64,000 nt of DNA from positions 1 through 64,000 of the forward strand of contig NZ_JAHKRT010000007.1 in the NCBI RefSeq assembly GCF_018863195.1. The letters run 5' to 3'. Position numbers and translations under genes: made by a program. Source of the stretch: Sphingomonas quercus (GTDB lineage: Bacteria; Pseudomonadota; Alphaproteobacteria; Sphingomonadales; Sphingomonadaceae). This document shows positions 1 to 9,815 of the stretch, piece after piece. Below the pieces are notes generated by a model, which searched no databases, was not told the origin of the DNA, and saw only the letters and a list, made by a program, of their open reading frames with translations. Within the stretch, counting starts at the first letter, position 1; the number at the start of each line of letters is the position of its first letter.

Positions 1-301
1 GCTCCTCCAGCACCAGCCGGCATTTCAGCCCCTCGCGCACCGCCGCGGCAGCGGTGAGGCGGCAATGGTTGGACTGGACGGCGCCGACCGTGATCAGCGT
101 GTCGGCGCCCTGCGCCAGCGCATCGGCCACGAGATATTCGAGCTTGCGCGTCTTGTTGCCGCCACCGGTCAGCCCGGTCTGGTCGTCGCGCTTGATCCAC
201 AGCGTCGGCCCGCCGAGATGGGCAGAAAGGCGCTCCATGCGTTCGATCGCGGTCGGCGCCAGCGTGTAGCGGCGGCGGGGGAAACGGGACAGGCTGGCCA
301 T
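1..301 (-). CDS. D-cysteine desulfhydrase / ACC deaminase family protein (N-terminal part, cut by window edge)
   Basis: Only the first 100 codons lie in the window; the gene continues past base 1. The translation starts [17 protein letters not shown] and contains [19 protein letters not shown] followed by LEYL and, later, GAVQSNHCR. These are signature stretches of the fold-type II PLP family of D-cysteine desulfhydrase and 1-aminocyclopropane-1-carboxylate deaminase; the Lys in GGGNK is the expected PLP Schiff-base lysine. The family releases pyruvate, ammonia and sulfide from D-cysteine, or 2-oxobutyrate and ammonia from ACC. The N-terminal part does not separate the two activities. The next gene on this strand lies only 3 bases upstream, so the two are probably co-transcribed. 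Confidence 0.88.
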   Translation of the reverse strand, partial: MASLSRFPRRRYTLAPTAIERMERLSAHLGGPTLWIKRDDQTGLTGGGNKTRKLEYLVADALAQGADTLITVGAVQSNHCRLTAAAAVREGLKCRLVLEE

Positions 302-304
302 CGA

Positions 305-571
305 TCAGATCTCGTACTCAAGTTGCCACTGCGGTTCGCTGTAGGCCGGTGCGGCGTCGCGGAAAGCCGGCTGACGGGCCTTCATCCTGCCATAGAGGCG
401 CTTGACCGTGTCGCTGCCCGTACGGACGCACAGCGCCGGCACGAAGGCGTGCGCGATGCACGCCAGGCCGCCCGCGACCATCGCCGTGCCGAAGCCCAGC
501 GCGGTGCGGAAATGCGCGCCGTAGCTTTCGCCGACGGTGCGCGGGTGGGCGAGGAAGAGACGGTCGATCAT
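305..571 (-). CDS. DUF6356-type small membrane-associated protein
   Basis: An 88-residue protein beginning MIDRLFLAHPRTVGESYGAHF, with one hydrophobic stretch (about residues 24-48, ALGFGTAMVAGGLACIAHAF) and a conserved-looking VRTGSDTVKRLYGRM segment. This arrangement matches my memory of DUF6356 proteins, common in sphingomonads and without known function. One membrane helix is likely. It ends 3 bases before the desulfhydrase start, which suggests an operon. Start chosen at the first ATG because it begins the recognisable conserved N-terminus. Confidence 0.75.
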   Translation of the reverse strand: MIDRLFLAHPRTVGESYGAHFRTALGFGTAMVAGGLACIAHAFVPALCVRTGSDTVKRLYGRMKARQPAFRDAAPAYSEPQWQLEYEI

Positions 572-704
572 TGTCGGAGCCCCATGGGAATCGCGTGCCG
601 GCCTTGTGCCGCATGCAGGCCCGCCGCGCCAGTCATCGCTCGGGCGGGGCTTTACCGGGACCGTGTCATTGCCCTACCACACCGAGCATACACAGTTCAT
701 ACGG

Positions 705-2744
705 ATGGCTTTTGTCATGAAGACAGCAATTCTCCTCGGCGCCGGTCTGGCCGCGCTGATTGCCGGCACGGCGCAGGGGCAGACCGGCCGCCCGCAGCTC
801 GGCAGCTTCGGCCTCGACGTGTCGGGCATGGACCGGTCGGTGAAGCCGGGCGACGACTTCTATCGCTTCGCCAATGGCGCATGGGCCGACAAGACCGAGA
901 TCCCCGCCGATCGCTCGGTCTACGGGATGTTCGTCGTGCTCGATGACCTGTCCCAGGCGCGCACCCGCGAGATCATCGAGCTCGCCGCCAACAACCCGGC
1001 GGGCAACGGCCAGAAGGTCGGCGATTATTTCGCCAGCTTCATGGACGAGGCCGGGATCGAGGCGAAGGGCGCCGCGCCGCTCAAGGCCGATCTCGCCCGC
1101 CTCGACGCGGTCACCGACAAGACCGGCTTCGTGCGCCTGCTTGGCCAGGAGATGCGCGCGCAGGGGCCGACCCTGTTCGACATGGGCGTGGACCAGGACA
1201 TCAAGGCGCCCGATAGCTATATCGCCTATCTCGGCCAATCCGGCCTCGGCCTGCCGGATCGCGACTATTATGTCGTCGACAATCCCCGTTTCGCCGAGAT
1301 CCGCGACAAATATATCGCCCATATCGCGCGCATGCTGGTGCTGGCCGGCACCCCGGAGGCGGCGGCCACCGCGAAGGCCCAGGGCATCTACGCCTTCGAG
1401 AAGAAGCTCGCCGAGGTGCAATGGTCGCGCGCGGACAGCCGCGACACCGACAAGATCTACAACAAGTGGACACCGGCCGAACTCGCCCAGAAGGCGCCCG
1501 GCTTCGACTGGGCGACGCTGTTCGCCACCACCGGGCTCAACGGCCAGAGCGCGTTCGTCGTCCAGCAGCCGAGCGCCTTCACGGGAATGGCCAGGATCTA
1601 CGCCGATACCCCGCTCGACACGCTGAAGGACTGGCTGGCCTTTCACATTATCGTCGATCGCGCGCCGGTGCTGTCCAAGGCGTTCGTTGACGCCAATTTC
1701 GATTTCCGCGGCCGCACGCTGTCCGGCCAGCCGCAGATTCAGGAGCGGTGGAAGCGCGGCGTCAATCAGGTCAACAATGCGATGGGCGAGGCGGTCGGCC
1801 AGCTCTACGTCGCCAAATATTTCCCGCCCGAGGCGAAGGCGGCCGCCGACGAACTGGTGCGCAACCTGATCGCGGCGATGGACAATCGGCTCGCCAACCT
1901 CAGCTGGATGGCGCCCGAGACCAAGCAGAAGGCGCGCGAGAAGCTGGCCGCCTTCACTCCCAAGATCGGCTACCCGGACAAGTGGCGCGACTATGCGGCG
2001 CTGCGGGTCGTGCGTGGCGACGCCTATGGCAATGCCGAGCGCGCGGCGGCGTTCGAATATGATCGCAACATCGCCAAGCTCGGCCAGCCGGTGGATCGCG
2101 GCGAGTGGTTCATGACGCCGATGACGATCAACGCCTACGCCAACCCGCCGATGAACGAGATCGTGTTCCCGGCCGCGATCCTGCAGCCGCCCTTCTTCGA
2201 TCCCAATGCCGATCCGGCGATCAACTATGGCGCGATCGGCGTCGTCATCGGCCACGAGATCAGCCATCATTTCGACGATCAGGGCCGCAAATATGACAAG
2301 ACCGGCAAGCTCGCCGACTGGTGGACGCCGCAGGACGTGGCGCGCTTCAAGGCGTTCACCGACCGCGTCGTCAAGCAATATGCCGAATATATGCCGCTGC
2401 CGGGCCATCATGTGAACGGCGAGCTGACGCTCGGCGAGAACATGGCCGATCTCGCCGGCCTGTTCGTGGCGCACGATGCGTGGATCCGCTCGCTGAAAGG
2501 AAAGCCCGCGCCGGTCATTGACGGTTTCACCGGGGAGCAGCGCTTCTTCCTCGGCTTCGCGCAGGTGTGGCGGCAGAAGATGCGCGAGCCGGCCCTGCTG
2601 GAACGGCTGACCACCGATCCGCACACGCCGGGCGACTGGCGCCCCTATGTCGTGCGCAACAATGACGACTGGTACAAGGCGTTCGACGTGAAGCCCGGCA
2701 CCAAATTCTACCTGCCGCCGGATCAGCGCATCAAAGTGTGGTGA
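705..2744 (+). CDS. M13 family zinc metallopeptidase (neprilysin/PepO-like), exported
   Basis: Predicted periplasmic zinc endopeptidase of about 675 residues, the usual size for bacterial M13 enzymes. A signal peptide (MKTAILLGAGLAALIAGTAQG) starts at the ATG at 717; another in-frame ATG lies at 705, so the exact start is uncertain. The N-terminal M13 stretch VKPGDDFYRFANGAW is present. The catalytic motif VIGHEISHHFDDQG gives the two zinc histidines and catalytic Glu at about H513, E514 and H517 (numbering from 717). GENMADLAGL supplies the third ligand, about E574. The C-terminus keeps the family-typical NNDDWYKAFDVKPG region. The gene stands alone, divergent from the DUF6356 gene. Substrate unknown; peptide turnover is likely. 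Confidence 0.93.
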   Translation: MAFVMKTAILLGAGLAALIAGTAQGQTGRPQLGSFGLDVSGMDRSVKPGDDFYRFANGAWADKTEIPADRSVYGMFVVLDDLSQARTREIIELAANNPAGNGQKVGDYFASFMDEAGIEAKGAAPLKADLARLDAVTDKTGFVRLLGQEMRAQGPTLFDMGVDQDIKAPDSYIAYLGQSGLGLPDRDYYVVDNPRFAEIRDKYIAHIARMLVLAGTPEAAATAKAQGIYAFEKKLAEVQWSRADSRDTDKIYNKWTPAELAQKAPGFDWATLFATTGLNGQSAFVVQQPSAFTGMARIYADTPLDTLKDWLAFHIIVDRAPVLSKAFVDANFDFRGRTLSGQPQIQERWKRGVNQVNNAMGEAVGQLYVAKYFPPEAKAAADELVRNLIAAMDNRLANLSWMAPETKQKAREKLAAFTPKIGYPDKWRDYAALRVVRGDAYGNAERAAAFEYDRNIAKLGQPVDRGEWFMTPMTINAYANPPMNEIVFPAAILQPPFFDPNADPAINYGAIGVVIGHEISHHFDDQGRKYDKTGKLADWWTPQDVARFKAFTDRVVKQYAEYMPLPGHHVNGELTLGENMADLAGLFVAHDAWIRSLKGKPAPVIDGFTGEQRFFLGFAQVWRQKMREPALLERLTTDPHTPGDWRPYVVRNNDDWYKAFDVKPGTKFYLPPDQRIKVW

Positions 2745-2803
2745 GATGGGCACGGGCGGCTTGTGGCAGGCCGCCCTCCTATCGGGCCGAATAGCTGCAA
2801 CCG

Positions 2804-4849
2804 ATGCGGGGGCCTCGCGTTGGCATGGGCGTGAAGGGGGACATCTCAATTCTGTGCGCGGGTGCCGCGCTGCTCGCAATCGCGGGCGGCGCGCATGCGC
2901 AGGCGCAGCCGGCGCCGCAGGACGATCCGTTCGACGATCCGTTGTTCCAGCAGGCGCTGCCGCCGCTCGATCCCGTCCCGCCCGATCCGGCGGCGCCCCC
3001 GGCTGTGCCGGCCGCGCCGGCCGATCCCGCGCTGTCCGAGCCGTTGCCGCCGCTCGCCACCTTCGACACCGTGCCGCCGGAGGCGCCGCCGGAGGTGAAG
3101 GACGAGGCGGCGAGCCTGGTCCGTTACTCGGTGACGGTGAGCGGTCTCAAGCCGATCGGGCTGGAGGACGAGTTCCGCGACCTCGCCTCGCTCTACAAGG
3201 ATCGCAAGGACACCACCAACGCCACCCAGGTGCAGGCCCGCGCCGACGAGGACGTGAAGCTCGCCGAGCGGATGATGCGCGCCGAGGGCTATTATGACGG
3301 CACCGCCTCGGCGACGATCACGCCGACGGCGAACAAGCCCGGCGAGGTCAGCGTCGCGATCGTTGCGGCGCCGGGCACGCGCTACTCCCTGGGCACCATT
3401 GCCGTCACCGGGCCGGACACGGCGCCCCCGGGTCTCGTCCTCAAGGCGCTGGCGCTGAAGAGCGGCGATCCGCTGCAGGCGCTGGCGGTGGAGAATGCCG
3501 AGGCCCAGGTGGCGCTGCACCTGCCGGAGCAAGGCTATCCCTTCATCCGGCTGGGCCCGCGCGACATCGCCCTCGACGAGGCCACGCACAGCGGCGATTA
3601 CACGCTGCCCGTCGAGCCCGGTCCTCGCGCGAGCTATGGCGGTTTCCGCGTCGAGGGCGAGCCGATCCTCGATGCGCGGCGGGTTGCCCGCTTCGCCCGC
3701 TTCAAGTCCGGCGAGGTCTATGACAGCCGCGAGGTGGACGATCTGCGCCAGGCGCTGATCGCGACCAGCCTGTTCTCGACAGTTTCGGTGGAGCCGGTGC
3801 GCACCAACGCCCCCGGCCCGGACGGCACCGAGACTGTGGACCTGCTCGTCCGCGAAGTGCGCGGGCCGTGGCGCAGCCTGTCCGTGCTCGGCGGCTATGG
3901 CACCGGCGAGGGCCTGAAGATCACCGGCAGCTGGAGCCACCGCAACCTCTTCCCGCCCGAGGGGGCGCTGATCCTGGAAGGCGTCGCCGGCACCCAGCAG
4001 CAAAGCGTCAAGAGCACCTTCCGCCGCTCCGACCTCGGCAAGCGCGACCGCACTTTCCAGGCCTCGGCGGAGGTCGCCCGCCAGCGCTACGACGCCTATG
4101 ATGCCGAGACGCTGACCCTTGGCGCCAGCCTGTCGCGGCAAAGCACGCCGCTGTGGCAGAAACGCTGGACCTATTCGCTTGGCGGCGAGCTGATCGCCAG
4201 CCGCGAGCGCGCCACCGGCAGCGACCTTCTGACCCGCGATCGCGGCACCTACATCATCGCGGCGCTTCCCTTGCAGGTGGGGTATGACCGCTCCGACAGC
4301 CTGCTCGACCCGACGCGAGGTTTTCGCCTGTCGGCGCGGATCAGCCCGGAGGCGCAGAAGCAGACCAGTGCCGGCTTCGACGGCTATGTCCGCATGCAGT
4401 TCGACGCCAGCACCTATCGCCCGTTGATGGACGGGCTGGTGCTGGCGGCGCGGGCGCGGCTGGGCATGATCAACGGCGCGAGCCGGGATTCGATCGCGCC
4501 TTCCCGGCGCCTCTACGCCGGCGGCGGCGGCTCGGTGCGCGGCTTCGGCTATCAGGAACTCGGCCCCAAGGATCTCGATGCCAATCCGATCGGCGGGCGC
4601 TCGCTCACCGAGTTCGCGGTCGAGGCGCGCTATCGCTTCGGCAATTTCGGCGTGGTGCCGTTCCTCGATGCCGGGCGGGTGGGCGAGGGGTCGACCCCGT
4701 CCATCTCGGGCATGCGCTACGGCGCGGGTATCGGCGCGCGCTACTATACCAATTTCGGGCCGATGCGCATCGATGTGGCGACGCCGCTCGCCCGGCAGCG
4801 CGGCGAGAGTCGGGTCGCCGTCTATATCTCGATCGGGCAGGCCTTCTGA
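2804..4849 (+). CDS. tamA: TamA, Omp85-family outer-membrane assembly protein
   Basis: 681 residues: a signal peptide ending near GGAHA, a Pro/Ala-rich linker (about residues 34-95), POTRA-like repeats (about 100-330), then a 16-strand-type beta-barrel. Barrel markers include LYAGGGGSVRGFGYQELGP, which holds the R-G-F/Y element of lid loop 6, and a C-terminal strand ending in IGQAF. It should sit in the outer membrane and, with TamB, help insert outer-membrane proteins or move phospholipids. The stop overlaps the tamB start (TGATG), so the pair is translationally coupled. An in-frame ATG at 2825 gives a shorter and also plausible signal peptide. The acidic, proline-rich linker ahead of the POTRA domains is longer than in enteric TamA. 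Confidence 0.9.
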   Translation: MRGPRVGMGVKGDISILCAGAALLAIAGGAHAQAQPAPQDDPFDDPLFQQALPPLDPVPPDPAAPPAVPAAPADPALSEPLPPLATFDTVPPEAPPEVKDEAASLVRYSVTVSGLKPIGLEDEFRDLASLYKDRKDTTNATQVQARADEDVKLAERMMRAEGYYDGTASATITPTANKPGEVSVAIVAAPGTRYSLGTIAVTGPDTAPPGLVLKALALKSGDPLQALAVENAEAQVALHLPEQGYPFIRLGPRDIALDEATHSGDYTLPVEPGPRASYGGFRVEGEPILDARRVARFARFKSGEVYDSREVDDLRQALIATSLFSTVSVEPVRTNAPGPDGTETVDLLVREVRGPWRSLSVLGGYGTGEGLKITGSWSHRNLFPPEGALILEGVAGTQQQSVKSTFRRSDLGKRDRTFQASAEVARQRYDAYDAETLTLGASLSRQSTPLWQKRWTYSLGGELIASRERATGSDLLTRDRGTYIIAALPLQVGYDRSDSLLDPTRGFRLSARISPEAQKQTSAGFDGYVRMQFDASTYRPLMDGLVLAARARLGMINGASRDSIAPSRRLYAGGGGSVRGFGYQELGPKDLDANPIGGRSLTEFAVEARYRFGNFGVVPFLDAGRVGEGSTPSISGMRYGAGIGARYYTNFGPMRIDVATPLARQRGESRVAVYISIGQAF

Positions 4850-7800
4850 TGGCACGCCGCATCCTCAAATGGGGCGGCATCGCGGTGGGCTCGCTGGCGC
4901 TACTGGTGCTGGCGGTGGTGCTCGGGCTCAACACTTCGCCGGGGCGGCGCTTCGTCGCGGACCAGATCAACGGCTATGAGACGCAGTCCGGCCTGAAGCT
5001 GACGGTCGGGCGGATCGAAGGCTCCCTTTACGGGCGGATGACGCTGCGCAGCGTGGCGCTGCGTGATCCCAGGGGCATTTTCCTGACGGCGCCGGCAATC
5101 AACCTCGACTGGCGGCCCTTCGCCTATCTCCACAACAAGGTCGACGTGCGCGCGCTGTGGGCCGGGCAGATGACGCTGCTGCGCGTGCCCGAGACCAAGA
5201 CGGTGCCGACCGATCCCAACGCGCCATTGCTGCCGGATATCGACATCGTCGTCGGCCGGCTGGCGATCGACCAGTTCGACATCGCCCCGGCGGTGACCGG
5301 GCGGCGGCACTCGTTGCGCATGCTGGGCTCGGCCGACATCGCCGACGGGCGCGCGCGGATCACTGCCGATGCCTTTGCCCGCAAGGCGCCGGGGCTGGCC
5401 GGGGGCGATCGGCTGACCCTGATGCTGGATGCCGTTCCAGAGCAAAACCGGCTGGTGATCAGCACCAAGCTCGATGCGCCGGCGGGCGGGCTGGTCGACA
5501 GCTATGCCGCACTCGGCAAGCCGCTCGGCCTGAGCATCAACGGAACCGGCGACTGGTCCAGCTGGCGCGGCCAGCTTCATGCCACGGCCGGCGGCGACGA
5601 GCTGGCGGCGCTGGCCGTGACCGGCCGCAACGGCGTTTTCACGGTGAAGGGTCCGCTGACGGCGGGCAGCCTGCTCAGCGGCCCGGCGGCGCGGCTGGCC
5701 CAGCCGAACGTCGATCTCGATCTGACTGCGGCGTTGGCCGATCGCAAGGTGGACCTCACCGCCGCCGCGCGGTCCGGCGCGGCGACGGTCAGCGCGCGCG
5801 GGCTGGTCGATCTTGGTGCCAGCCGCTTCGGCAACCTGCGGCTGGTGGCGAAGCTGCTCAGGCCCGGCGCCATCGCCGACGAGGCGCGTGGCCGCGACGT
5901 GACGCTGGACGCCGTGCTGGACGGGCCGATGGCGACGCCGACGATCGACTATACGCTGCGCGCAGCGGCCCTCGGTTTCGGCGCGACCGGGCTGGAGGAG
6001 GTGACGGCGCGCGGGCGGGCGACGATCGACGCCGACCGCATCCTGATCCCGGTGTCGATGACGGCGCGGCGGGTGACGGGGCTGAATGCGGCGGCGGGCG
6101 GCCTGCTCACCAATGTTCGCGCGGACGGGCATCTGGCATGGTCGGCGGGTCGGCTGTTGTCCGACGACCTCAAGCTGCGCTCGGACCGCATCGATGCGAC
6201 CGCGATCCTCATCGCCGACATCGCCCATGGCAAATATACCGGCGCGCTGAAGGGCCGGGTCAACGACTATCAGGTCGACGGGCTCGGCCGCATCAACCTC
6301 GTCACCGACGCCAGGCTGGTGACCGGGCCGCGCGGGGGCTTCGGCATTCGCGGCCATGTCCGCGCGGTGACGCGGCGGCTCGACGATGCATCCGTGCAGG
6401 GCTTTCTCGGCGGGCAGGCGGTGACCACCGCCATCGTCGGCTATGACGAGAATGGCCGCGTCACCGTCGAGCGGCTGCGTCTCGACGCGCCGCAATTCCG
6501 GGTGACGCAGGGCCAGGGCAGCTATCGCCTGTCGGACGGCCGCATCGCCTTTTCCGCACAGGCGGTGTCGAAGCAATATGGCCCGCTCGCCGTCGTCGCG
6601 CGCGGCACGGTGGCAAGGCCGCTGGTGACGCTGAAGGCCGCACGGCCGGGCGTCGGCCTCGGCCTGCGCGATCTGGAGGCGGAGCTGCGCGGCGTGCCGA
6701 GCGGTTACGCGGTGAACGCGCGGGGCCAGTCCGACTATGGACCGTTCACCACCGCGCTGACCATCGGCACCGGCACGCCGCTCGCCATCGACATCGCCAA
6801 TGTCCATGTCGCCGGCATCGACCTGAAAGGGCGGCTGACCCAGCTGCCGGCGGGGCCGTTCGCCGGCACGGTGACGATCGCCGGGCCGGGGCTGACCGGC
6901 GCGGTCGGTCTCTCCGCCGAGGGCCGGTATCAGCGCGCCGATGCCGATTTGCGTGCCAATGGCGCCAGCATCCCCGGTCAGCCGCCGATCACCATCGAGC
7001 GCGGCGCTATCCGCGGGACGATGGTCCTCAACGATACCGGACCGACCGTGAGCGGGGATGTCGCCCTCACCAATGTGCGGCGCGAGGGCAATCTGCTCAG
7101 CCGGCTGCGCGCGCGGCTGCGCTGGCAGGACGGGCGCGGTAACGTCGCCTTCGCCGGGCGCGGCGTCAGCGGGGTACCGTTCACGCTGGCCGGACAGGCG
7201 GAGATGACGCCGGAACTGGTGCGCGCCAATCTCCGCGGCTCGGCCAACGACGTCGCCTTCCGCCTCGCCGCCCCGGTGGAGGTGCGAAAGACCGGCGAAG
7301 ACTGGCGGATGGCGCCGGCGACGATCGTGCTGCCGCAGGGCCAGGTGCGGATCGAGGGCAGCTATGGCGCCCGCACCACGGCCAAGGCGGTGCTCGACAA
7401 TCTCGATCTGTCACTAAGCCAGGCGTTCGCGCCGGGGCTGCGGCTGGGCGGCAAGGCGTCCGGCAGCATTGATTATGCCGCCCAGGGGGATGCCGCGCCG
7501 CAGATGACCGCCCGGCTGACGCTGAAGGGCATCACCCGCTCCGGCATCGCCACCGTCTCGGCACCGGTCGACATGGCCGTGCTCGCCACGCTGGGCGAGG
7601 GCGGGGCGGACCTGCGGGCCGTAGCGCGGCGTGGTGGCGGCGTGGTCGGGCGCGTGCTCGCCCGCCTCGGCCCGGTGGCGCCGGGCGAGGCGCCGTGGAG
7701 CGAGCGGCTGATGGCGGCGCCGCTTTCCGGCGGCATCCGCTATAACGGCCCCTCCGAGCTGCTATGGTCGCTGACCGGGGTTGCCGGACAGACCGTCGCC

Positions 7801-9015
7801 GGGCCGATCGCGGTAGCGGCGGATTTCGCGGGCCGGCTCGATCAGCCGCAGCTGAACGGGGTCATCCGCGCCGACAGCCTGCGTTACGAGAATGAGGCCT
7901 ATGGCACGACCCTGACCAACCTCGCCTTGCGCGGCCGCTTCACCCAGTCGCGGCTGGAGGTCAGCTCGCTGACCGCCAAGGCCGGCGAGGGCTCGATCGC
8001 GGCGCGCGGCAATATCGGGCTGGATGCGGCGAGCGGTTTCCCGATGGACATCAACGCCACGCTCAACCGCGCCCAGCTGGCGCGCTCCGACGCGCTTGGC
8101 GGCACGGTGTCGGGCACGCTTTCCGTGACCAGCCGGCGCGGCACCACCGCGCTCATCAAGGGCGACCTCAATATCCCCGAGGCGCGCTACCAGATCATCC
8201 GCCAGGGCGCCGCCGAGGTGCCGGAGCTGACCGGGGTCCACCGCAAGGGCGTGGAGCCGGTGGCCGAGGAAGCCTCGTCGCTGCCCTCGCGCTGGCGGCT
8301 CGACATCCGCGTGCGTGCCGACAACCAGCTGTTCGTCACCGGCATGGGCCTGGAATCCGAGTGGAAATCCAACCTGCAGGTGACGGGAACGTCGGACGAC
8401 CCGCGGCTGGTCGGCCAGCTGGAGGTGATCCGCGGCACCTACAGCTTCGCCGGCCGCCGCTTCGATCTGACCCGCGGCATCATCCGGTTCGAAGGCGGGC
8501 CGATGACCGATCCGCTGCTCGACATCGAGGCCAACACCACGGTGAACAGCAACGCCAGCAGCATCACCGCCACCATCGTCATCGGCGGCCACGCGCTCGC
8601 GCCGCAGATCACGCTGACCTCGACCCCCGCGCTCCCGCAGGACGAGATCATGGCCCGGCTGCTGTTCGGCGGTCCGGTGACATCGCTGTCGCCGACCCAG
8701 GCGATCCAGCTCGCCGCGGCGCTCAACTCGCTGCGCGGCACCGGCGGCGGGCTCAACCCGCTCGGCAAGCTGCGCTCCGCCACCGGCATCGACCGGCTGC
8801 GCGTTCTCGGCGAGGACAAGACCGCGGGGCGGGGCACGGCGCTGGCGGCCGGCCAGTATCTCACCAACAATATCTATGTGGAGGTGATCACCGACGCGCG
8901 CGGCTATACCGCGACACAGCTGGAGATCGCGCTGAGCCGGGCGTTGTCCATCCTGTCCCAGACCGCGAGCTTCGGCGGATCGAGCGTGAACCTGCGTTAC
9001 CGCAAGGATTATTAG
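4849..9015 (+). CDS. tamB: TamB, inner-membrane anchored translocation and assembly module protein
   Basis: 1388 residues, within the normal range of the AsmA/TamB superfamily. An N-terminal transmembrane anchor (about residues 12-32, GSLALLVLAVVLGLNTSPG) is followed by NGYETQSGLKLTVGRIEGSL and then long repetitive beta-rich sequence expected to form the hydrophobic periplasm-spanning groove. The C-terminal DUF490 region is clear: IRFEGGPMTDPLLDIEA, the Thr/Ser-rich stretch after it, LPQDEIMARLLFG, and a terminal SVNLRYRKDY. It partners with TamA; the reading frame begins on the last base of the tamA stop codon. It converges on the Crp/Fnr gene with a 30-base gap and no strong terminator hairpin. 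Confidence 0.92.
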   Translation: MARRILKWGGIAVGSLALLVLAVVLGLNTSPGRRFVADQINGYETQSGLKLTVGRIEGSLYGRMTLRSVALRDPRGIFLTAPAINLDWRPFAYLHNKVDVRALWAGQMTLLRVPETKTVPTDPNAPLLPDIDIVVGRLAIDQFDIAPAVTGRRHSLRMLGSADIADGRARITADAFARKAPGLAGGDRLTLMLDAVPEQNRLVISTKLDAPAGGLVDSYAALGKPLGLSINGTGDWSSWRGQLHATAGGDELAALAVTGRNGVFTVKGPLTAGSLLSGPAARLAQPNVDLDLTAALADRKVDLTAAARSGAATVSARGLVDLGASRFGNLRLVAKLLRPGAIADEARGRDVTLDAVLDGPMATPTIDYTLRAAALGFGATGLEEVTARGRATIDADRILIPVSMTARRVTGLNAAAGGLLTNVRADGHLAWSAGRLLSDDLKLRSDRIDATAILIADIAHGKYTGALKGRVNDYQVDGLGRINLVTDARLVTGPRGGFGIRGHVRAVTRRLDDASVQGFLGGQAVTTAIVGYDENGRVTVERLRLDAPQFRVTQGQGSYRLSDGRIAFSAQAVSKQYGPLAVVARGTVARPLVTLKAARPGVGLGLRDLEAELRGVPSGYAVNARGQSDYGPFTTALTIGTGTPLAIDIANVHVAGIDLKGRLTQLPAGPFAGTVTIAGPGLTGAVGLSAEGRYQRADADLRANGASIPGQPPITIERGAIRGTMVLNDTGPTVSGDVALTNVRREGNLLSRLRARLRWQDGRGNVAFAGRGVSGVPFTLAGQAEMTPELVRANLRGSANDVAFRLAAPVEVRKTGEDWRMAPATIVLPQGQVRIEGSYGARTTAKAVLDNLDLSLSQAFAPGLRLGGKASGSIDYAAQGDAAPQMTARLTLKGITRSGIATVSAPVDMAVLATLGEGGADLRAVARRGGGVVGRVLARLGPVAPGEAPWSERLMAAPLSGGIRYNGPSELLWSLTGVAGQTVAGPIAVAADFAGRLDQPQLNGVIRADSLRYENEAYGTTLTNLALRGRFTQSRLEVSSLTAKAGEGSIAARGNIGLDAASGFPMDINATLNRAQLARSDALGGTVSGTLSVTSRRGTTALIKGDLNIPEARYQIIRQGAAEVPELTGVHRKGVEPVAEEASSLPSRWRLDIRVRADNQLFVTGMGLESEWKSNLQVTGTSDDPRLVGQLEVIRGTYSFAGRRFDLTRGIIRFEGGPMTDPLLDIEANTTVNSNASSITATIVIGGHALAPQITLTSTPALPQDEIMARLLFGGPVTSLSPTQAIQLAAALNSLRGTGGGLNPLGKLRSATGIDRLRVLGEDKTAGRGTALAAGQYLTNNIYVEVITDARGYTATQLEIALSRALSILSQTASFGGSSVNLRYRKDY

Positions 9016-9045
9016 CGCCCGACACCCTCCGGCATGACGAGAAGG

Positions 9046-9765
9046 TCAGCGCGGTTCGCTGTGCAGGTAGAGATAGGCCGGGTCGAACTCGGCGATGTCG
9101 GCCAGCGCGGGGCGGTTGGTGATCGTCACCCGGCCATCGCGGAAGGTCATCACGCCATCGTCGCGCAACACCCGCAACATGCGGTTGACGTGGATCGAGG
9201 TCAGGCCGGTGGCGTCGGCGATATCGGCCTGGGTGAACGGCAGGAAGAAGCTGTTCCCGTCGGAAAGCCCGGCGACGTCGAGCCTCGTATCCAGCTCGCA
9301 CATCAGATGCGCGACACGGGCGATCGCCGAGCGGCGGCCGTTGGAGACGATCCACTGCCGGTGGATGGCGGCGTCGATCAGGGTCGTGAACCACAGCAGC
9401 CGGGTAAGGTGCGGCTCGTTCTCGGTGATGTGGCGCAACGTGGTGTGCGGCACCAGCGCCACCGTCACCGGCGAGACTGACGCCATATTATGCTCCAGCG
9501 ATTTCAGCAGGAAGCCCTGCAGATCAATGAAATCGCCGGGCATATGGAATTCGAGGATCTGCCGCTTGCCGTCGGCCAGATCGATATAGCGGCAGACGAA
9601 TCCGTCGAGCAGCAGCATCGACTGGGTGAGCGGCTCGCCCTGGCGGACGATGTTGCGGCGAGGCCCGAACTGCTTCGTGCCGGCGGGCGCGGCCATCAGC
9701 ACCGCGCGCTCATGCTCATCCAGCATGTCGCGGCGGGCGAGCTTGTTCAACAGATTGACGATCAT
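9046..9765 (-). CDS. Crp/Fnr family transcriptional regulator
   Basis: 239 residues. The N-terminal half is a cyclic-nucleotide-binding type beta-roll (GPRRNIVRQGEP, ILEFHMPGDFIDLQGFLL). The C-terminal half is a Crp-type winged helix (FTQADIADATGLTSIHVNRM, then LRVLRDDGVMTFRDGRVTI). Only two cysteines are visible and they are not arranged like the FNR iron-sulfur cluster, so direct oxygen sensing by a cluster is unlikely. I chose the ATG at 9765 because a purine-rich GAGGGGGTGAG sits just upstream; the open frame extends much further (to 10347) but that part is antisense to the PccR-like gene. Target genes are unknown. Confidence 0.9.
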   Translation of the reverse strand: MIVNLLNKLARRDMLDEHERAVLMAAPAGTKQFGPRRNIVRQGEPLTQSMLLLDGFVCRYIDLADGKRQILEFHMPGDFIDLQGFLLKSLEHNMASVSPVTVALVPHTTLRHITENEPHLTRLLWFTTLIDAAIHRQWIVSNGRRSAIARVAHLMCELDTRLDVAGLSDGNSFFLPFTQADIADATGLTSIHVNRMLRVLRDDGVMTFRDGRVTITNRPALADIAEFDPAYLYLHSEPR

Positions 9766-9815
9766 CGGCCTCACCCCCTCAACGCGGATTATCATGGCCG
9801 CAGCCGGACACAAGG

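Noticed and set aside
666-2879. Very long antisense open frames (for example 666-2879, 2846-4855, 4900-6807, 14211-16580, 17554-19578 on the minus strand)
   Set aside because: Each lies opposite a clear conserved gene and reads as an Arg/His/Gly-rich sequence without domains; high GC content at third positions keeps stop codons away.
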